This document shows positions 35,112 to 46,274 of a DNA stretch of 64,000 nucleotides, one piece after another (position 1 is the first letter of the stretch; every line of letters starts with the position of its first letter). The notes beneath the pieces are model-generated. The model saw nothing but the letters and a program-made list of their open reading frames with translations, had not been told where the DNA came from and did not search any database. Both the position numbers and the translations under genes were made by a program. The stretch is from Dokdonella_A sp051958935 (lineage in GTDB: Bacteria > Pseudomonadota > Gammaproteobacteria > Xanthomonadales > Rhodanobacteraceae): contig NZ_JBQCFP010000105.1 of assembly GCF_051958935.1 (NCBI RefSeq), positions 31,124 through 95,123 of the forward strand. Reading direction: 5' to 3'.

Positions 35112-36119
35112 ATGAGCAGGCAGATGTACAACATGGTGCCGTGGGCGGCGCGCTCGCTGGCCTTGGCGTTCGCGTTCGCCGCAGGCGGTGTTCACGCGGA
35201 CGGCGCGACGCCGCTCGCCGGAGCCGTCGCCGGGGCCGCATTGCGTGGCGATGCGGGCGCGAGCGTCGGCGCCGAACAGCGCCTGCGCGCGGAGCTGCGC
35301 GCGGTGATGACCGAGCTGGTCGAAAGCGGCGCTTTCGGTGCGGCGCCCGCGCACGAGATCCGGATGGATATCGACACGCCGGCGCAACGCGTGAGCAATC
35401 TCGGCTTGCTGGTCGACAGCGCCCGCGCCGACCGCGACGGCGTGCACGTACTCGCGATCACGCCGGGTGGCGCGGCTGAAAAGATGGGCTTGCGCAGTGG
35501 CGACGTGCTGCTCGCGGTCAACGGCACCGCGCTCGCGAATACCGATGGCGCGGCGGCGACGCTGCGGCGTTCGGTCGACCAGTTGCCCGATGGCGCGCGG
35601 CTCGCGTTTGAAGTCCAGCGCGAGGGACGCCGGCATACACTCGCGGGCACGCCCTCGAGCGTCTACCTGCCGGCGATGCATCTCACGGTCGGTGACGGCA
35701 CGCAGCTGGCGACGGCGGGCAGTGGCGGCGGCGGCGCGATGCCGGCGGATTCCGCCGGCTGCGGACGCATCAGCGATTTCGATGTCGCGCCGCGCGGCGA
35801 CCGCCTGCACGCGGCGAAGAGCATCAGCATCGACGGCGTGTCGCCAGGCCCGACCGGCACGCGCGCGTATCGCGTGAGCGCAGGTCGGCACGTGATCAAG
35901 GTGGCCGAGCAGATCGAGAGCCGCTATCTCTCGTTCAGCGATCGCGCACGCAATTCAGCGATCGGCAGCGACCGCTACAAGGCGCTCGACGTCGACGTTC
36001 CGCCGGACACGACCGTCCTGATCGCGGCGCGCCTCAACGAGGACCAGCGCAGCGAGTGGAAGGACGGCGCCTATTGGGATCCGGTGGCCTGGAAGCAGAC
36101 GGCCGAACGCTGCCGTTGA
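35112..36119 (+). CDS. Exported PDZ-domain protein
   Basis: The 335-residue protein has a hydrophobic signal sequence (ARSLALAFAFAAGGVHA). A PDZ domain follows at about residues 95-185, with VHVLAITPGGAAEKMGLRSGDVLLAVNG and LPDGARLAFEVQREG. The C-terminal beta-rich region ends with WKQTAERCR. No protease triad is seen, so it is a binding or scaffold protein, not a DegP-type enzyme. The ATG at 35112 has GAGGTAACGAG upstream. It is the last gene of the sigma/anti-sigma cluster and may be a target or a signal-sensing component of that system. Confidence 0.75.
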   Translation: MSRQMYNMVPWAARSLALAFAFAAGGVHADGATPLAGAVAGAALRGDAGASVGAEQRLRAELRAVMTELVESGAFGAAPAHEIRMDIDTPAQRVSNLGLLVDSARADRDGVHVLAITPGGAAEKMGLRSGDVLLAVNGTALANTDGAAATLRRSVDQLPDGARLAFEVQREGRRHTLAGTPSSVYLPAMHLTVGDGTQLATAGSGGGGAMPADSAGCGRISDFDVAPRGDRLHAAKSISIDGVSPGPTGTRAYRVSAGRHVIKVAEQIESRYLSFSDRARNSAIGSDRYKALDVDVPPDTTVLIAARLNEDQRSEWKDGAYWDPVAWKQTAERCR

Positions 36120-36171
36120 AGTCCGTGGCGCGCGCGTCGACAGGCGCGCGCGCTTGCGCGATCATCGCGTG

Positions 36172-36948
36172 ATGACCGCGCTCAGCGTCAACATCAACAA
36201 GGTCGCCGTGCTGCGCAACTCGCGCGGCCATGCCGAGCCTGACCCGCTGCTCGCCGCACGCGTGGCCATCGAGGCGGGTGCAGACGGCATCACCGTTCAC
36301 CCGCGCCCGGACCAGCGCCACATCCGCGTGGACGACGTCGCGCGCGTGGCAGCGGAAGTTGCTTCTTGGAATGCGCGCGGTCGCGCGGTCGAGTACAACA
36401 TCGAGGGCAATCCGTTCGCGCCCGCGCGCGGCAGCTATCCCGGTTTCGTCGAACTCGTGCGACGCACGCGCCCGGCGCAGGCGACACTCGTGCCCGACGG
36501 CGATGCGCAAATCACGTCCGATCACGGCTTCGACCTCACCGCCGAAGCAGCGCGGCTTGCGCCGCTCGTCTCCGAGCTGAAGGCGCTCGGTTGCCGCGTC
36601 AGCCTGTTCGTCGACGCGGGCACCCGCGCCACCGACCTGGAACGCGCGGTCGCCGCCGGTGCAGATCGCATCGAGATCTACACCGAACCTTACGCACGTG
36701 CGTATGCAGCCGGCGACTGCACGCGAGAACTCGATGCCTGCGTGCGCACCGCGGAGGCGGCGCGCGCTCATGGCCTCGGCGTGAACGCGGGACACGATCT
36801 CAATCAGCGCAACCTCGGCGCGCTGAAGTCCGCGATACCATTCCTCGCCGAAGTGTCGATCGGCCACGCGCTGATCGGCGAAGCGCTGTACGCCGGACTC
36901 GCTCCGACGGTGCGCGCCTATCTCGCGATTCTCGGCACGCGCGACTGA
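36172..36948 (+). CDS. pdxJ: Pyridoxine 5'-phosphate synthase
   Basis: The 258-residue TIM-barrel protein begins MTALSVNINKVAVLRNSRG and carries GADGITVHPRPDQRHI, the VEYNIEGNP segment, QATLVPD, VSLFVDAG and the C-terminal GVNAGHDLNQRNL with EVSIGHALIGEAL. It condenses 1-deoxyxylulose 5-phosphate with 3-amino-2-oxopropyl phosphate in vitamin B6 synthesis. The ATG at 36172 matches family N-termini; a TTG at 36154 is also in frame. The family length is normal. Confidence 0.95.
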   Translation: MTALSVNINKVAVLRNSRGHAEPDPLLAARVAIEAGADGITVHPRPDQRHIRVDDVARVAAEVASWNARGRAVEYNIEGNPFAPARGSYPGFVELVRRTRPAQATLVPDGDAQITSDHGFDLTAEAARLAPLVSELKALGCRVSLFVDAGTRATDLERAVAAGADRIEIYTEPYARAYAAGDCTRELDACVRTAEAARAHGLGVNAGHDLNQRNLGALKSAIPFLAEVSIGHALIGEALYAGLAPTVRAYLAILGTRD

Positions 36949-37003
36949 GCGCGCGAGGGTGCGAGGCCGACGTGTGGCGCTTCGCACCACTCGTCGGCGC
37001 GCG

Positions 37004-37411
37004 TCACTTCGCGCGCACGCCTTCGATCTGGATGCCGTCGATGCCGCTGCTGCGCGCGACCGCGAGCGCGTCGACGACGTTCGCATACGGCGTGTCCGCG
37101 TCGGTGCGGACCTCGAGCACGGGCGGTTTCGGCATCTGCGCCTGGATCGCCAAGGCGGACGCAAGCTCGGCACGCGAGACTGCGTGGCCTTGGAGATAGA
37201 GCTCACCGGTCGAGAGCACGGACAGGCCGAGCGTTCGCGGCGTCGACGCCCAGTCATGGTTGCCGCCGAGCGGAAGCGGCAGGCGCTTCATCGCAAGTGG
37301 TGCGGTGACCATTAGGATCACGACGAGGGCGAGCAGCACGTCGATGAGCGGCGTGACGTTGATCTCGGCCTGGGTCGCGGCAGCGTGGGAACGAAACGCG
37401 TCGGTCGTCAT
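37004..37411 (-). CDS. exbD2: ExbD/TolR family protein, second copy
   Basis: The 135-residue protein has the ExbD N-terminus QAEINVTPLIDVLLALVVILMVTAP, whose Asp in the single transmembrane helix carries protons, and a periplasmic domain ending DGIQIEGVRAK. ExbD works with ExbB to energise TonB. It is separated from the other exbD by 293 bp and a strong terminator, so it probably has its own promoter in 37412-37650. Duplicate ExbD genes are common in Xanthomonadales ton clusters. The ATG at 37411 removes an unlikely N-terminal extension. Confidence 0.9.
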   Translation of the reverse strand: MTTDAFRSHAAATQAEINVTPLIDVLLALVVILMVTAPLAMKRLPLPLGGNHDWASTPRTLGLSVLSTGELYLQGHAVSRAELASALAIQAQMPKPPVLEVRTDADTPYANVVDALAVARSSGIDGIQIEGVRAK

Positions 37412-37640
37412 CGTCGTCTCCTTCGGCTGTGGTCGGGCGACTCCAGTCTGCGCCTGCCGGCCGCGGCGACGCAATTCGCACCCCCGTTCCAGATCGCCGG
37501 TAATGACACCGACGTCCGCAGGGAGCGCGCTGTACATCGCAAGTGCGGCCATTGGATGGCCGTTCTGGATGTGGTGAGCCCGAGGCATGCCACGCCCCAT
37601 CGCATCGTTCGTCGAAACCGCGATCAGGGAGGATCGCCTG

Positions 37641-37678
37641 GCAAACAAAAAACGGCGCCGCGTTGCCGCGGCGCCGTT
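37641..37678 (-). terminator. Strong terminator of the ton operon
   Basis: A 12-bp perfect stem AACGGCGCCGCG (37651-37662) with CGCGGCGCCGTT (37667-37678) lies 27 bases beyond the exbD stop. On the minus strand it is followed by TTTTTTGTTT, a textbook U-tract. Confidence 0.92.
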
Positions 37679-37704
37679 CGGATGCCTCTCTCCGGGCGAC
37701 CGGT

Positions 37705-38124
37705 TTACTGGTCGTTGCCGCCGGTCGTCATGAAGCCGAGCTTCACCATGCCGGCTGCCTTCGCCTCGGCCATCACGGTGGCGATCTTCTGCCACTGCGT
37801 CGGCTTGTCGGCGCGGATCTGCAGCTCCGGCTGCGGGCTCTTCTGCGCGGCGACGCGCAGCTGGGCCTGCAGGATCGCATCGGTGACGGGTTCGTCGTTC
37901 CAGAACAGGTCGCCGTTTTCCTTGATGGCAAGGTCGATCGGCTCCGGCGGATTTTCCTGTTGTACGTTCGGATTGGCCTGCGGCAGGTCGATCCGGATCT
38001 TGTGCGACATCAGGGGCGCGGTGATCATGAAGATGATCAGCAGCACCAGCATCACGTCGACGAGCGGCGTGACGTTGATTTCCGCCATCGGGCCGCCGCC
38101 CGAACCACCCGTGGTCATTGCCAT
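37705..38124 (-). CDS. exbD: ExbD/TolR family biopolymer transport protein
   Basis: The 139-residue protein shows MAEINVTPLVDVMLVLLIIFMITAP near the N-terminus (the proton-carrying Asp in the transmembrane helix) and a periplasmic domain with ELQIRADKPTQWQKIATVMAEAKAAG. It forms the ExbB-ExbD motor with the upstream gene product and drives TonB. The stop of exbB and this start are three bases apart, and a strong terminator follows. Confidence 0.95.
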   Translation of the reverse strand: MAMTTGGSGGGPMAEINVTPLVDVMLVLLIIFMITAPLMSHKIRIDLPQANPNVQQENPPEPIDLAIKENGDLFWNDEPVTDAILQAQLRVAAQKSPQPELQIRADKPTQWQKIATVMAEAKAAGMVKLGFMTTGGNDQ

Positions 38125-38127
38125 GGC

Positions 38128-38925
38128 TTACTTCCTCGCGACGGCAACCGGAGCAGCGCCACCGTCGACGCGCGAACCGGTCGCAAAGAAATCGTGCAGG
38201 TCGTGCGCGAACTCGTCGAAGCGCGCGTAGATCACGCGGTTCTGGCGCACGAAGAAGTTGTACGCGAGCACCGCCGGGATCGCGACGAACAGACCGAACG
38301 CGGTCATGATTAGCGCCTCACCGACCGGGCCGGCGACCGCTTCCATCGAGGCATTGCCCGACGCGGCGATCTTGATCAGCGCGTGGTAGATGCCCCACAC
38401 GGTACCGAGCAGGCCGACGAACGGCGCCGACGAACCGACCGTGGCGAGCACCGTCATGCCGCCTTCGAGGCGCAGGCTCTCGCGAGCGACGGCCTGGCGC
38501 AGCGAACGGTCGATGAACTCGGAACGGTTCAGTGCCTCGACGAGGCGGCTGCCTTCGTTGCGCTGGTGGTGCGCGGCGGCCTGCGCGGCGTCGAGCGCGA
38601 TCTTCGAGAACGGTTCGCCCTTCGGCTGTTCCTCGAGGAAGCGCACGGCGTCCTGTGCGGACGGCGTGTCCCAGAACGTGTTGATGACCTTCTCCATGCG
38701 CGCACGGATCATGCCGTTGCGCAGGAAGTTGGCGACCACGAAGTAAATCGACGAGATCGACATCACGCACAGCGTGATGAAGACGATCCAGCCGAGCACG
38801 TCGAAGTTCTGGATCAGATCGTGGAAGCCCATCTGGCTCATGGCTGCGGCATTGCTGCCGCCACCGGGAGCGGAAACGACAGCAGGCTGAGCCGCTGCGG
38901 GGGTCTGAGAGGCATCTTGCTGCAT
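38128..38925 (-). CDS. exbB: ExbB/MotA/TolQ family proton-channel protein
   Basis: The 265-residue protein has three transmembrane helices: an early one (VLGWIVFITLCVMSISSIYFV) and two in the conserved core, with TVLATVGSSAPFVGLLGTVWGIYHAL and GPVGEALIMTAFGLFVAIPAVLAYNFFVRQNR. This is the stator of the TonB energising complex. It lies between tonB and exbD in a tightly spaced unit. An N-terminal Ala/Pro/Gln-rich extension of about 30 residues precedes the first helix. Confidence 0.95.
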   Translation of the reverse strand: MQQDASQTPAAAQPAVVSAPGGGSNAAAMSQMGFHDLIQNFDVLGWIVFITLCVMSISSIYFVVANFLRNGMIRARMEKVINTFWDTPSAQDAVRFLEEQPKGEPFSKIALDAAQAAAHHQRNEGSRLVEALNRSEFIDRSLRQAVARESLRLEGGMTVLATVGSSAPFVGLLGTVWGIYHALIKIAASGNASMEAVAGPVGEALIMTAFGLFVAIPAVLAYNFFVRQNRVIYARFDEFAHDLHDFFATGSRVDGGAAPVAVARK

Positions 38926-38934
38926 GGCGTTACC

Positions 38935-39591
<657 letters not shown>

Positions 39592-39775
39592 CAGTATTGA
39601 CCAACGAGATTGTGTCTGTGCGGCCGTCGTGGCGACGCCGTCGCTTCGCCCCGATTGCAAACCCCGAGAGGCGTAGGCGCAAGAGCTGGCCACGGTACAA
39701 CAGCGGATGCCCTCAGGACAAGCGGTTGCAGCGGGCGACCTGCACGTGATTATGGAGTTGTGTGACGTTCTTCGG

Positions 39776-39792
39776 TGGAACCTGAGGTTCCA
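39776..39792. repeat. 17-bp palindrome in the tonB upstream region
   Basis: TGGAACC, spacer TGA, GGTTCCA lies in the 298-bp gap between the TPR gene and tonB. It could be an operator or a small hairpin; no partner is known. The remainder of the gap shows only a possible promoter and the TPR gene's terminal hairpin. Confidence 0.5.
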
Positions 39793-39840
39793 ACGGCCAT
39801 GACCCCTCCCCGGGGTTGACGGCCCTTGGTCCTCATTATG

Positions 39841-39882
39841 GTTCCGCGCACGCGGCTGCGGGTTGCAGCGCGTGCGCGGAAC
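39841..39882 (-). terminator. Hairpin just after the TPR gene
   Basis: A 13-bp perfect stem GTTCCGCGCACGC (39841-39853) with GCGTGCGCGGAAC (39870-39882) begins seven bases beyond the TPR stop. No U-tract follows, so it may be a processing or stabilising hairpin or a partial terminator that sets the TPR/tonB expression ratio. Confidence 0.55.
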
Positions 39883-39889
39883 GCAATTC

Positions 39890-41164
39890 TTACTTCTTCT
39901 TGGCGCGGTTGATCTTCGCGCCGCTCTTGGCGGCCTTGAGGCGCTGGTCGGCCATCGTCTTGGTGCTCGCGTAACCGGCCGCCTTCTGCCAGTCCGCCGT
40001 GGCGGCCGCGCCCTGCCCGAGATCGTTCTTCGCGTCGCCGCGCAGCAGGTAGGCTTCGCCTTCCTGGCGCAGGCCGCCGCGCGAAATCGCCTTGTCGAGC
40101 GAATCGATCGCTTCCTTCGACTTGCCCGAATAGAACAGCAGGTAGCCGAGCTGGTAGTCGACGTTGCCGTCCTTCGACATCGGCGCGGCCTTGCTGTAGC
40201 CCTCGATCGCGCACGGATCGTCCTCGGCCTGCGTGCAGACGTCGCCCTGCAGCTTGTAGTTGTCGTAGGTGCCCTGCAGCACGCCCTTGGCGAAGCCTTC
40301 CTTCATCGTCGCCGCGGCGTCCTTCGGCTTGTCCGCCTGGGCATAGAGCTTGGCGAGCTGGACGTAGTCGTCGTTGGTCGTGACCAGGCCCTGGCTCTTC
40401 GCCTTCGCCATGAGGTCGAGCGCCATCTGTTCCTTGTCGCCCTGGATGTAGACGGTCGCGAGCTGGTTGATCAGCTTCTTGTTGTTCGGGTCCTTGGCGA
40501 GCTGGCCCTTGATGAGTTCGGCGGCCTGGTCGAACTGGTTCAGTTCGAAATAGCTCGCCATCAGGATCTGCGTCCAGCTGTCGCTCGGCTTGTCGGTCAT
40601 CGACAGCGCCTTCTTCATCGCGTCGACTGCCGGCTGGAACTGGTCGACGCGGTAGTACGCGTTCGCCTTGAGCGCGAGTTCATCGGCGGTCTGCGCGCCG
40701 GTCAGCTTCTCCCACTCGGCGAGCGTCGCGAGTGCGTCCTGGTATTTCTCTTCCTGGATCTGCGTCTGCGCGAGCGCGAACACGAGCTGGAATTGGCCGT
40801 CGTTCGGCAGTGCGTCGAAAGCGATCGCCTTCTTGTATTCGTCGATCGACTGCGCGCCCTTCTCCTGGTCCCAGTAGATCTGCGCGAGCAACTGGTGCGC
40901 GAATGCCTGCGCGTACTTGCTGGCGCTGCCGTTGTCGATGACCTTCTGGATCAGCGGCAGGGCTTCGTCGGGCTTGTTCTCGTTGACGAGGTCGGCCGCC
41001 TTGTTGAGCGCGCGCTGGTCGCCCGAGGACATGCTGACCTTCGGCTCCTGGCGCGTCGCGTTCGGATACTTGTTCTCTTCCTTCTTGTCTTTGGCGAACG
41101 CGACCGAGCCGCACGCCATGGCGGCGCTGCACACCGCGACGATGAGCCACTTCGAGAGTTTCAT
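39890..41164 (-). CDS. Exported tetratricopeptide-repeat protein of the ton cluster
   Basis: The 424-residue protein has a signal peptide (MKLSKWLIVAVCSAAMACGSVAFA) and about ten TPR-like helical repeats, for example AFAHQLLAQIYWDQEKGAQSIDEYKKAIAFD and YLLRGDAKNDLGQGAAATADWQKA. The C-terminus is strongly basic (INRAKKK). A Lys-rich stretch follows cleavage. Similar periplasmic TPR proteins accompany ton genes in this order, where they may help assembly or localisation of the TonB machinery. The precise role is unknown. It is transcribed toward tonB. Confidence 0.8.
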   Translation of the reverse strand: MKLSKWLIVAVCSAAMACGSVAFAKDKKEENKYPNATRQEPKVSMSSGDQRALNKAADLVNENKPDEALPLIQKVIDNGSASKYAQAFAHQLLAQIYWDQEKGAQSIDEYKKAIAFDALPNDGQFQLVFALAQTQIQEEKYQDALATLAEWEKLTGAQTADELALKANAYYRVDQFQPAVDAMKKALSMTDKPSDSWTQILMASYFELNQFDQAAELIKGQLAKDPNNKKLINQLATVYIQGDKEQMALDLMAKAKSQGLVTTNDDYVQLAKLYAQADKPKDAAATMKEGFAKGVLQGTYDNYKLQGDVCTQAEDDPCAIEGYSKAAPMSKDGNVDYQLGYLLFYSGKSKEAIDSLDKAISRGGLRQEGEAYLLRGDAKNDLGQGAAATADWQKAAGYASTKTMADQRLKAAKSGAKINRAKKK

Positions 41165-41277
41165 GTCGATCCACTCCTGAACATACGAAGGATGTCGTCC
41201 ACTGGTGGGCGACTAAAACGGGGCGCAGAGGGTACCCCCGTGCGCGCGAACTGCACAAGCACGCATACAGGTCTTCA

Positions 41278-41296
41278 CATGCTGCTTAGCAGCATG
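41278..41296. repeat. Perfect hairpin between gyrB and the TPR gene
   Basis: CATGCTGC, loop TTA, GCAGCATG lies 36 bases beyond the gyrB stop. It is a candidate weak terminator for gyrB without a U-tract. The remaining 41165-41331 holds nothing else I recognise. Confidence 0.5.
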
Positions 41297-41331
41297 AAGC
41301 GCCACCGTGGACACGGCGCGCCGTCCCGTAG

Positions 41332-43740
<2,409 letters not shown>

Positions 43741-43823
43741 TCGATCTCCGGACGCAGCATGGCCAACCCGCGAAAGCGGGCCAGGACCGGGCGTTCAATC
43801 GCAGAATTATAGCAGCCGCGCCG

Positions 43824-44900
43824 TTATCCCTGCCGGGCTACGCGGCCATGTTCCACGTGGAACCTTGCGGGCGCACCGACCGCTTCGGCCAATGCGCTCG
43901 ATTCCTCCGTACCGGTCAGGAACACCTGCGCCCGCGTCGCCGCGACGGCCCGTAGGACACGCCGCTGGTGTTCGGCGTCGACTTCCGAAGCGAGATCATC
44001 GAGGCAGATCAACGGCCACTCGCCGGCGCGTTCTGCGAACAGGCGCGCCTGGGCAAGGACGAAGGCGAACGCGCTGAGCTTTTGCTGGCCGCGCGAAAGA
44101 TGGTCGCGCCGCCGGGCAGCCGCGAAGCCGAGCGCCCAGTCGGCGCGATGAGGACCCCGCCCGGTATGCCCACGCGCAAGGTCGCGCTCCAGGCGATCGG
44201 CGAGGACGCGCACCAACGACTGCGTGTCGTCGAAGCCAGGATCGAATTCGATCATCGGCTCACCGAGCTCCGGCAGCAGGTCCACCAGCAGCAGCCGCAC
44301 ATGGGGCACCAGCGCATCGAAGTAGCTGCGGCGCATCGCAGCGAGAGGTGCGGCCGCGCGGGCCAGCTCGTGGTCCCACGGATCGAGCTCGGCAGGCGAC
44401 GCGAGTCGGCGCAGCAGGATATTGCGCTGCTTGAGCGCCCGCTGATAGCGCCGCCACGTCGGAAGGAATTCGTGTTCCACGTGGAACACGCCCCAGTCCA
44501 GATAGCGCCGCCGCTCTTCGGATGTTCCGGCAATGAGCTCGTGCGAGCCGGGTTCGAAACACAGCACCGCGGTCTGACGCAACAGCTCGCCGATCGGCAC
44601 TTCTGCGCCGTCGATCCTCGCGTCGAGCCCGCGAGCGGTCCGCGCCAGGCCAACGCGAACCCGTCCACCCGAACGCTCGATCTCGCCAAAGACTGAGTAG
44701 CCGCCACTCCCGTCCCGTGCGAGTGCCTCGCGCACGCTCGTTCGGAAGCTGCGGCCATGGGAGAGCAGATAGGCCGCCTCGAGCAGGGACGTCTTGCCGG
44801 CGCCGTTCGAGCCCGTGAAGATATTCCAGCCGGGCGCCGGCGCGAGCTCGACCTGCGCCAGAACGCGCAGGTTCTCGATTCTGAGTTCGCGCAGGTTCAT
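43824..44900 (-). CDS. recF: DNA replication/repair protein RecF
   Basis: The 358-residue SMC-like ATPase has Walker A GSNGAGKTSLLEAAYLLSHG, the signature region HLSRGQQKLSAFAFVLAQA and Walker B PLICLDDLASEVDAEHQRR. RecF loads RecA at gaps with RecO and RecR. It sits between dnaN and gyrB in the canonical origin order. An in-frame, normal-length product is present. Confidence 0.97.
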   Translation of the reverse strand: MNLRELRIENLRVLAQVELAPAPGWNIFTGSNGAGKTSLLEAAYLLSHGRSFRTSVREALARDGSGGYSVFGEIERSGGRVRVGLARTARGLDARIDGAEVPIGELLRQTAVLCFEPGSHELIAGTSEERRRYLDWGVFHVEHEFLPTWRRYQRALKQRNILLRRLASPAELDPWDHELARAAAPLAAMRRSYFDALVPHVRLLLVDLLPELGEPMIEFDPGFDDTQSLVRVLADRLERDLARGHTGRGPHRADWALGFAAARRRDHLSRGQQKLSAFAFVLAQARLFAERAGEWPLICLDDLASEVDAEHQRRVLRAVAATRAQVFLTGTEESSALAEAVGAPARFHVEHGRVARQG

Positions 44901-44958
44901 GCGTAGCGGCGCAACCTTGCGAAAGCGCCGCCGGTTACGCGAGACGCTGTTTTATTGG

Positions 44959-46059
44959 TCAGAGCCGCAGCGGCATGATCACGTGCCGCGTGTCGTCCGA
45001 ATCGGGTTTGCGCACGAGGCAGCTCGACTGGCCATCGCGCAGGCAAAGAAGCACTTCCTCGCTGCTGATCGCGCCGAGCGCGTCGAGCAGGTAGTTCACG
45101 TTGAAGCCGACGCTGAGGTCGGAAACACCGGTACGCGCCTCCACTTCCTCGACCGCTTCTTCCTGTTCCGGATTGTGGGCGACGACGCGTACGCGGTTCG
45201 GCGCGACCTCGATCTTCACGCCGCGGTACTTCTCATTCGAAAGGATCGCCGCGCGCTGCAGCGCCGCGCGCATCTCGTCACGCTGCAGCCGCACTTCCTT
45301 GTCGGCCCCGATCGGAATGACGGCTTCGTAATCCGGAAAGCGGCCATCGATGAGCTTCGAGGTGAACGTGACATCGCCGCGACGAACGCGCAGGTGATTG
45401 CGGGCGAACTCGAGTTCCACCACGCCATCGCCCGACTCGAACAGGCCCTGCAACTCGTTGATGCCCTTGCGCGGCACGATCACCTGTCGCGGCGAAGCCA
45501 CCTTGGACTCGAGCTTGGCTTCCGCGAGCGCGAGCCGGTGGCCGTCGGTCGCCACGCACCGCAGCGCCTGTTCGCGGAGGTCCAGCAGCATGCCGTTGAG
45601 GTAGTAGCGGACATCCTGGTGCGCCATCGCGAAACCCGTGCGATCCATGAGTTCCTTCAGCGTCGCTTCCGGCAGTGCGACGCGCTCGACGAGTTCGATC
45701 GAGTCGATCGGCGGGAACTCGGTCGCCGGCAAGGTCGCCAGGGTGAACCGGCTGCGACCTGCGCTCACGGTGACGCGCTCGCCACTCTGCTCGAACTTGA
45801 TGCGGCAGCCGTCGGGCAGTGCGCGACAGATGTCGAACAGTTTGCGCGCGGGCACTGTCACTTCGCCCGCGTCGAGATCGTCTGCCGCGGTCCGCGCAAC
45901 CATCTCGACTTCGAGGTCCGTACCGGTCAACGCAACACCGCTGCCATCGACAACGACGAGCAGGTTCGCCAAAACGGGCAGCGTCTGTCGCCGTTCCACC
46001 ACGCCCACCACATGTTGCAGCCGCTTGAGGAGAGCTTCGCGCTGGATGCTGAATCGCAT
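44959..46059 (-). CDS. dnaN: DNA polymerase III beta subunit (sliding clamp)
   Basis: The 366-residue protein begins MRFSIQREALLKRLQHVVGVVERRQTLPVL and ends with the clamp C-terminus RKPDSDDTRHVIMPLRL. The three-fold repeated clamp domains are intact. It tethers the replicase and is the docking hub for many repair proteins. It starts immediately on the other side of the origin region from dnaA. Confidence 0.98.
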   Translation of the reverse strand: MRFSIQREALLKRLQHVVGVVERRQTLPVLANLLVVVDGSGVALTGTDLEVEMVARTAADDLDAGEVTVPARKLFDICRALPDGCRIKFEQSGERVTVSAGRSRFTLATLPATEFPPIDSIELVERVALPEATLKELMDRTGFAMAHQDVRYYLNGMLLDLREQALRCVATDGHRLALAEAKLESKVASPRQVIVPRKGINELQGLFESGDGVVELEFARNHLRVRRGDVTFTSKLIDGRFPDYEAVIPIGADKEVRLQRDEMRAALQRAAILSNEKYRGVKIEVAPNRVRVVAHNPEQEEAVEEVEARTGVSDLSVGFNVNYLLDALGAISSEEVLLCLRDGQSSCLVRKPDSDDTRHVIMPLRL

Positions 46060-46274
46060 GGTCTGCCGTTCCTGTCTTTGGTTTCTTTATGTGGAGCGAT
46101 GGTGGTTGCTTAGCTTGTGCACAACTCGCCGGAGCGAATATATCCCAATAAAATCAAACGCTTGCTTGGGGTCTCTGTGCTGTAGAACTCGCCGCCGCGC
46201 CTGTGGGTCATCTGTGGATAATATTCGGGTCGCGCGTTCGGCACAGCTTGTCCACAGGTATCGCCCGTGCTTTT
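46060..46274. other. oriC: Chromosomal origin of replication (oriC) region
   Basis: The 215-bp dnaA-dnaN gap contains one perfect DnaA box, TGTGGATAA (46213-46221). Near-perfect ones are TTGTCCACA (46248-46256) and the palindromic TTGTGCACAA (46115-46124), with a weaker TTATGTGGA at 46087-46095. Between them lies an AT-rich stretch (about 46134-46160, GAATATATCCCAATAAAATC) that stands out from the GC-rich surroundings and is a good unwinding element. The gene context supports oriC. The gap also holds the dnaN promoter. Confidence 0.8.

Noticed and set aside
41278..41296. Hairpin after gyrB considered as a full rho-independent terminator
   Set aside because: There is no U-tract on the minus strand, so it is kept only as a hairpin.
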